Below, one piece after another: positions 63,439-64,000 of a DNA stretch of 64,000 bases. How positions within the stretch are numbered: the first letter of the stretch is position 1; each line of letters begins with the position of its first letter. Source of the stretch: Ascaris suum (Eukaryota; Nematoda; Chromadorea; Rhabditida; Ascarididae); assembly GCA_013433145.1 (NCBI GenBank), contig CM024191.1, forward strand, positions 5,534,501 to 5,598,500. The letters are read 5' to 3'. Under the pieces are notes generated by a model that saw only the letters and a list, made by a program, of their open reading frames with translations, had not been told where the DNA came from and made no database searches. Position numbers and translations under genes: made by a program.

Positions 63439-64000
63439 CTGTGCAGAAATAAAGGAAACATTGCATTGCTTTTGATTTCGTTTATGGCTTGTAAAATTTG
63501 GTCAGCAAATAGATCAATAACGTGCAATATTATTCTAGGTACTAAAAAAAATCACCCAACGAACATCAAATCCCTCTTTTCTCATAATATTTCGAACACC
63601 TAAATACATCTTCATTAATAATAAAATTAAAAAGAACGGAGATAAACTCCACGAAAAACTTCGTCGTCGCATTTTATCCGTTCCCTCTCAAGCTTTAAGC
63701 GCCTACCTTGAAATTTCTACAAAAAACTTTTCTTTAAACGACAGTTTCGAAAAAACGGAGCAGAAAGCGATATCGTAAATTAACAATAAAATGCTCTAAA
63801 CTCGCGAAAATATTAGCCCACGTGATTTCTTCATGATAATTCAATTTTGCCTTCTAAATTGGTGCGTTTTCAGCAATAACCAAATGATAAAAGAAACAAT
63901 TTGCAATTAAAAAACAAAAACAAGTTGTGGCTAAATTATAGAAACTTTCGCAGTGATTGCGCTGCAAACCACATTTAAAAAAAAAAAAAACTAACTTTAA
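63439..64000. other. Right edge, no exon resolved
   Basis: AT-rich, presumably an afadin intron. The missing RA1, RA2 and most of the FHA should lie beyond the window. No convincing exon seen on either strand. Confidence 0.5.

Overview
The window looks like nuclear DNA of a nematode. It is AT-rich, its introns have strong T-rich/TTTCAG-type acceptors, it carries very long (AT)n microsatellites, and its three recognisable genes resemble Caenorhabditis ubc-16, the transmembrane semaphorins smp-1/smp-2, and afd-1. I cannot place the species from sequence alone. Gene density is low: coding exons occupy about 6 kb of 64 kb. All gene models below were built by eye from reading frame, splice sites, exon phase and family similarity.

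Layout. (1) Positions 1729-3295, plus strand: a complete three-exon UBE2W-type ubiquitin-conjugating enzyme (ubc-16), with catalytic Cys93 in the HPH context typical of the family and a final coding exon of only 14 bases. (2) About 3.3-24.9 kb: a 21-kb stretch with no gene I can recognise. It holds long (AT)n arrays, a CpG-rich island near 13.0-13.3 kb, a G17 tract and an unassigned Cys-rich frame. It is probably the upstream region of the next gene. (3) 25,538-44,104, plus strand (a candidate start exon lies at 24,936): a transmembrane semaphorin with sema domain, PSI domain, one membrane segment and a cytoplasmic tail, in 13-14 exons. (4) 44.1-47.6 kb: a convergent intergenic spacer. (5) 47,606 to past 63,400, minus strand: most of an afadin gene (afd-1), covering the DIL domain, PDZ domain, proline/serine-rich linker, coiled coil and the conserved C-terminal block. 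The N-terminal RA and FHA domains are off the right edge or only weakly visible.

How they fit together. The semaphorin (axon guidance and cell contact, plexin ligand) and afadin (adhesion scaffold linking membrane receptors to actin) lie tail to tail. The semaphorin ends in Q-M-Y-L, a class II-like PDZ ligand resembling the A/E-x-Y-V tail of nectins that afadin's PDZ binds. Any functional link is inference. The ubiquitin enzyme is an unrelated housekeeping gene.

Points to check: a one-base frameshift in an afadin DIL exon and a one-base phase mismatch at another junction (assembly indels or real lesions), a near-loopless 23-bp hairpin near 1.5 kb, a fold-back repeat beside (AT)43 in an afadin intron, a roughly 3-kb block of internally duplicated repeat in the last semaphorin intron, and plus-strand open frames nested in afadin introns.
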